64,000 bases of DNA. Origin: Geodermatophilus aquaeductus. Lineage in GTDB: Bacteria > Actinomycetota > Actinomycetes > Mycobacteriales > Geodermatophilaceae. The stretch covers positions 496,001 to 560,000 of the forward strand of contig NZ_FXTJ01000002.1 in NCBI RefSeq assembly GCF_900182545.1, written 5' to 3'. Below the pieces are notes generated by a model, which worked only from the letters and a program-made list of their open reading frames with translations, had not been told where the DNA came from and made no database searches. This document shows, one piece after another, positions 61,534 to 64,000 of the stretch. Position 1 is the stretch's first letter, and each line of letters starts with the position of its first letter. A program made the position numbers and the translations under genes.

Positions 61534-62403
61534 TCAGCGTCGGAGCGCGGCACGGATCGTCGCCATCAGTCGGACCGGGTCGTGCAGGTCCGCGGCGGTC
61601 ACGAACACGACGGTCCACCCCGCCGCCTGCAGGGCGTTGAGCCGTCGCCGGTCGCGGGCGAACTGACCGGGCTCGGCGTGCCAGGCCCCGTCGTACTCGA
61701 GGGCGACCCGGAGCCCGGGCCACGCGAGGTCCACCCGCGCGACGAAACGGCCCTCGTGCGTGACGACGTACTGGGCGACGGGTGCCGGGAGCCCGCCGTC
61801 GACGACGAGCAGCCGCAGCCGCGTCTCCTGCGGCGACTCGGCGAGGCCGTCGGCCCGGGAGCAGGCACGGCGGACGCGCGGCGACGCCCGCCCGGGGACG
61901 GCGGCCCGTGCGCGCACCTCGTCGAGGGCGACGACCCCCGCGGCGACCATGCGGTCGACGGCGACCACGGCCTCGTCCGGGTCCAGCACCGCCGCCGCGC
62001 GGATCGCCGCCGCGGCAGCCGACTGCACGCGGACACCGTCCAGGACCTGCACGTCGCCGGGCGGCACCGCCAGCCGGCGCACCCGGACGCCCGGGACGCG
62101 GCGCGGGTGCGAGCCCGGCGGGAGGACCAGTTCGACGTCGTCCCGTTCGTCGGCGAGGTCGACGCCCCACAGGACCGCGGCGCTCAGGCCCGACACGACG
62201 GCGCCCGGCAGCAGCAGACCCGCCGCCGCCCGCGCTCGGAGCCGGTGCGAGTCAGGGACCCGGGCATCGACGTAGACGTCGCGGAAGAGCCGCCGGCAGG
62301 AGTGGCCGCGGAGGCGGGCCGGGGTGAGCAGCCCCCGGCGCACCACGTCGGTGCCTCGGAAGAGGCGGTGGCGGAGGACGTCGGGCAGGGCGGTCGTCGA
62401 CAC
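61534..62403 (-). CDS. DUF559-type protein with AbiEi-like N-terminus
   Basis: A 289-aa protein of a family common and multi-copy in actinobacteria. The N-terminal third resembles AbiEi-like winged-helix proteins (GLLTPARLRGHSCRRLF, VVSGLSAAVLWG). The C-terminal 110 residues look like a DUF559/Vsr-type PD-(D/E)xK nuclease fold: SPQETRLRLLV, RVDLAWPGLRVALEYDG (Asp and Glu placed like catalytic acids) and RDRRRLNALQAAGW. Nuclease activity and any antitoxin or defence role are inferred, not shown. No cognate toxin or antitoxin gene is adjacent. The GTG at 62403 follows GAGGG. Near-identical 17-bp repeats flank it. Confidence 0.72.
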   Translation of the reverse strand: MSTTALPDVLRHRLFRGTDVVRRGLLTPARLRGHSCRRLFRDVYVDARVPDSHRLRARAAAGLLLPGAVVSGLSAAVLWGVDLADERDDVELVLPPGSHPRRVPGVRVRRLAVPPGDVQVLDGVRVQSAAAAAIRAAAVLDPDEAVVAVDRMVAAGVVALDEVRARAAVPGRASPRVRRACSRADGLAESPQETRLRLLVVDGGLPAPVAQYVVTHEGRFVARVDLAWPGLRVALEYDGAWHAEPGQFARDRRRLNALQAAGWTVVFVTAADLHDPVRLMATIRAALRR

Positions 62404-62502
62404 ACGCGCACCCTCGGCGGATCAGCCGACCCGAGGCCTGACGGCGTCCACAGACCGCGTGATGTGCACACATCGCCCGCCGAGCGCTCCGTAACGCACG
62501 AG

Positions 62503-62519
62503 GTGTGCACGGAGCGCGA
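62503..62519. repeat. Direct repeat, right copy, flanking the DUF559-type gene
   Basis: GTGTGCACGGAGCGCGA, one base different from the copy at 61479-61495. It also forms one arm of a 9-bp hairpin (62484-62492 with 62509-62517) in the 125-bp gap before rsmI's 3' end. A GATGTG-CA-CACATC dyad lies at 62461-62474. Confidence 0.6.
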
Positions 62520-62528
62520 CGCCGCGAC

Positions 62529-63365
62529 TCAGCCCTTGGCGGCGACGACGGCGTCGTAGACGGTGCGGCGGGACAGGCCGGTGCGGGTGACGACGGCGCG
62601 GATCGCGTCCTTGCGCGTGGCGCCCGCCGCCTCCTCCCCCGCCACGAGCGCGGCCAGCTCGGCGGGCGAGAGCTCCACCGGCTCCGGGGAGGCCCCGGCC
62701 ACGACGAGGGTGATCTCACCGCGGACCCCGTCGGCGGCCCACTCCGCGAGCGAGGACAGCGGCCCGCGCCGGACCTCCTCGTGCGTCTTCGTCAGCTCCC
62801 GGCAGACGGCGGCCTCCCGCGCGGGCCCGAACGCGGCGGCGGCGTCGGCCAGGGCGTCGGCCAGCCGGTGCGGCGACTCGAAGAACACCATCGTGCGGCG
62901 CTCGTCGGCCAGCGCGGTCAGGCGGGACCGCCGCTCACCGCCCTTGCGCGGCAGGAACCCCTCGAAGCAGAACCGGTCCACGGGAAGCCCCGAGACGGCG
63001 AGCGCGGTGACCACCGCCGACGGCCCGGGCACCGAGGTCACATCGACGCCGGCGTCGATCGCCGCGCGCACCAGCGTGTACCCGGGGTCGGAGACCGAGG
63101 GCATGCCGGCGTCGGTGAGCAGCAGGACGGTCGCCCCGTCGGACAGCGCGGTCATCAGCCCGGGCAGCCGCTGCCGCTCGACCGACTCGTGGAAGGTCAC
63201 CACCCGCCCGGTCAGCGTCACCTGGAGGTCGGCGGCCAGCCGGTGCAGCCGGCGGGTGTCCTCGACGGCCAGGACGTCGGCCGACGCCATCGCCTGCCGC
63301 AGCCGCGGGCCGACGTCGCCGGGCTGGCCGAGGGGTGCGCCACCGAGCACGAGCCGTCCCGTCAC
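62529..63365 (-). CDS. rsmI: 16S rRNA (cytidine-1402-2'-O)-methyltransferase
   Basis: A 278-aa SAM enzyme of the tetrapyrrole-methylase fold that methylates C1402 of 16S rRNA. Landmarks: LGGAPLGQPGDVGPRLRQAM, VLAVEDTRRLHRLA, TFHES, LLTDAGMPSVSDPGY, VPGPSAVVTALAVSGLP, FEGFLPRK and FFESPHRL. A C-terminal helix-turn-helix (LSRRTVYDAVVA) is normal for the family. The GTG at 63365 has a weak ribosome-binding site. It is divergent from the mannosyltransferase gene across about 54 bp, an arrangement known in mycobacteria. Confidence 0.95.
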   Translation of the reverse strand: MTGRLVLGGAPLGQPGDVGPRLRQAMASADVLAVEDTRRLHRLAADLQVTLTGRVVTFHESVERQRLPGLMTALSDGATVLLLTDAGMPSVSDPGYTLVRAAIDAGVDVTSVPGPSAVVTALAVSGLPVDRFCFEGFLPRKGGERRSRLTALADERRTMVFFESPHRLADALADAAAAFGPAREAAVCRELTKTHEEVRRGPLSSLAEWAADGVRGEITLVVAGASPEPVELSPAELAALVAGEEAAGATRKDAIRAVVTRTGLSRRTVYDAVVAAKG

Positions 63366-63419
63366 GGCGACGAGCCTGTCACGCCGGGCGGTCCGCCCGT
63401 CCCACATACCCTGAGGCGC

Positions 63420-64000
63420 ATGGCGGTCCTGGCTCCCGAGCGCGCGGACGCCGAGCCGCCGGCCGAGGACCTCCCCGCCCGCCCGCCGCGCCGCTGGCCC
63501 GCGCCGCGGCCCCGGGTGGACCGCACTCCCCCGCTGCCCACCGACCGGCTGCTGTCGTGGGTGCTCGCCGCCGTGCTCGGCGTCCTGGCGCTGGTCGGCC
63601 GCCTGGTCGGCATCACCTACCCCGACACGCTGCTGTTCGACGAGGCGTACTACCCGCCCGAGGCGCACGAGCTGCTGGTCTGGGGCCACGAGTACAACCG
63701 CGGCTACACGTTCATCGTCCACCCGCCGCTGGGCAAGTGGCTGATCGCCGCGGGCGAGCAGGTCTTCGGCTACACCAGCCTCGGCTGGCGGTTCCCCTCG
63801 GCGGTGGCCGGCGCCATCGCCGTCGTCCTGCTCGTCCGGCTGACCCGGCGGCTGACCGGCTCGACGCTGCTCGGCCTGGTCGCGGGTCTGCTCCTGGCCC
63901 TCGACGGCTTCGCGTTCACCGTCTCCCGCATCGGCCTGCTCGACGTCTTCCTGCAGGTCCTCGTGCTCGGCGCGGTCGCCTGCCTCGTCGTCGACCGCGA
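63420..64000 (+). CDS. Dolichyl-phosphate-mannose-type protein mannosyltransferase (Pmt), N-terminal part
   Basis: A membrane GT39 enzyme that moves mannose from polyprenyl-phosphate-mannose to secreted proteins. The gene runs off the right edge; about 193 residues are visible. After a proline/arginine-rich cytoplasmic start comes helix 1 (LLSWVLAAVLGVLALVG), then the catalytic acidic pair in LFDEAYYPPEA, FIVHPPLGKWLIAAG and two further helices, matching Pmt N-terminal domains. The ATG at 63420 follows GAGG closely. TACCCT lies 7 nt upstream, so the transcript may be leaderless or nearly so. Position next to rsmI supports the mycobacterial Pmt-type identity. Confidence 0.92.
   Translation, partial: MAVLAPERADAEPPAEDLPARPPRRWPAPRPRVDRTPPLPTDRLLSWVLAAVLGVLALVGRLVGITYPDTLLFDEAYYPPEAHELLVWGHEYNRGYTFIVHPPLGKWLIAAGEQVFGYTSLGWRFPSAVAGAIAVVLLVRLTRRLTGSTLLGLVAGLLLALDGFAFTVSRIGLLDVFLQVLVLGAVACLVVDR

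Overview
The window is chromosomal DNA of a very GC-rich actinobacterium. Many genes start with GTG, coding density is high, and 4-nt ATGA/GTGA start-stop overlaps are common. The right third keeps the gene order metG-tatD-rpfB-rsmA-ispE / glmU-prs-rplY-pth, with rsmI divergent from a protein mannosyltransferase, that is known from mycobacteria and relatives. The protein style suggests Geodermatophilaceae or a close family, but that is inference; only 'high-GC Actinomycetota' is firmly supported. No phage, IS element, CRISPR array or integrase was seen.

Bases 1 to about 27,000 hold a first exopolysaccharide (EPS) locus. It contains an AlgD-like nucleotide-sugar dehydrogenase, a pyruvyltransferase-family protein, a Wzx flippase, several GT4 glycosyltransferases (one a rare tandem GT4-GT4 fusion), a heparinase II/III-family protein, an asparagine-synthetase-like amidotransferase and a methyltransferase. 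It also has a Wzy polymerase, a Wzz-like protein whose ATPase domain has lost its P-loop, two nearly identical tandem genes of unknown function and a priming glycosylphosphotransferase. A small sub-cluster (22.6-25.6 kb) combines a TagD-like cytidylyltransferase, a lipoprotein hydrolase, a NodB deacetylase and a CDP-alcohol phosphotransferase.

Bases about 27,000 to 45,060 hold a second EPS locus. It has a low-molecular-weight tyrosine phosphatase beside an intact Wzz/BY-kinase, then Wzy, Wzx and a glycosyltransferase. Next come a second NodB deacetylase, two GT2 enzymes, a 1784-residue secreted propeller/LamG/PKD-repeat protein, a small membrane protein, a DUF1972 glycosyltransferase and a second priming glycosylphosphotransferase. 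The two loci together therefore carry two full Wzx/Wzy/priming sets but only one intact tyrosine-kinase module.

Bases 45,230 to 64,000 are housekeeping: pth, rplY, prs, glmU, tRNA-Gln(TTG), an acyl-CoA desaturase with a TetR regulator, ispE, rsmA, rpfB, tatD, metG, an amino-acid permease, corA, a DUF559-type protein flanked by short repeats, rsmI and the start of a Pmt-type mannosyltransferase. glmU supplies UDP-GlcNAc, which EPS and cell-wall synthesis both need. Two housekeeping genes, pth and rsmA, have no ATG, GTG or TTG in the right place and appear to start at CTG.
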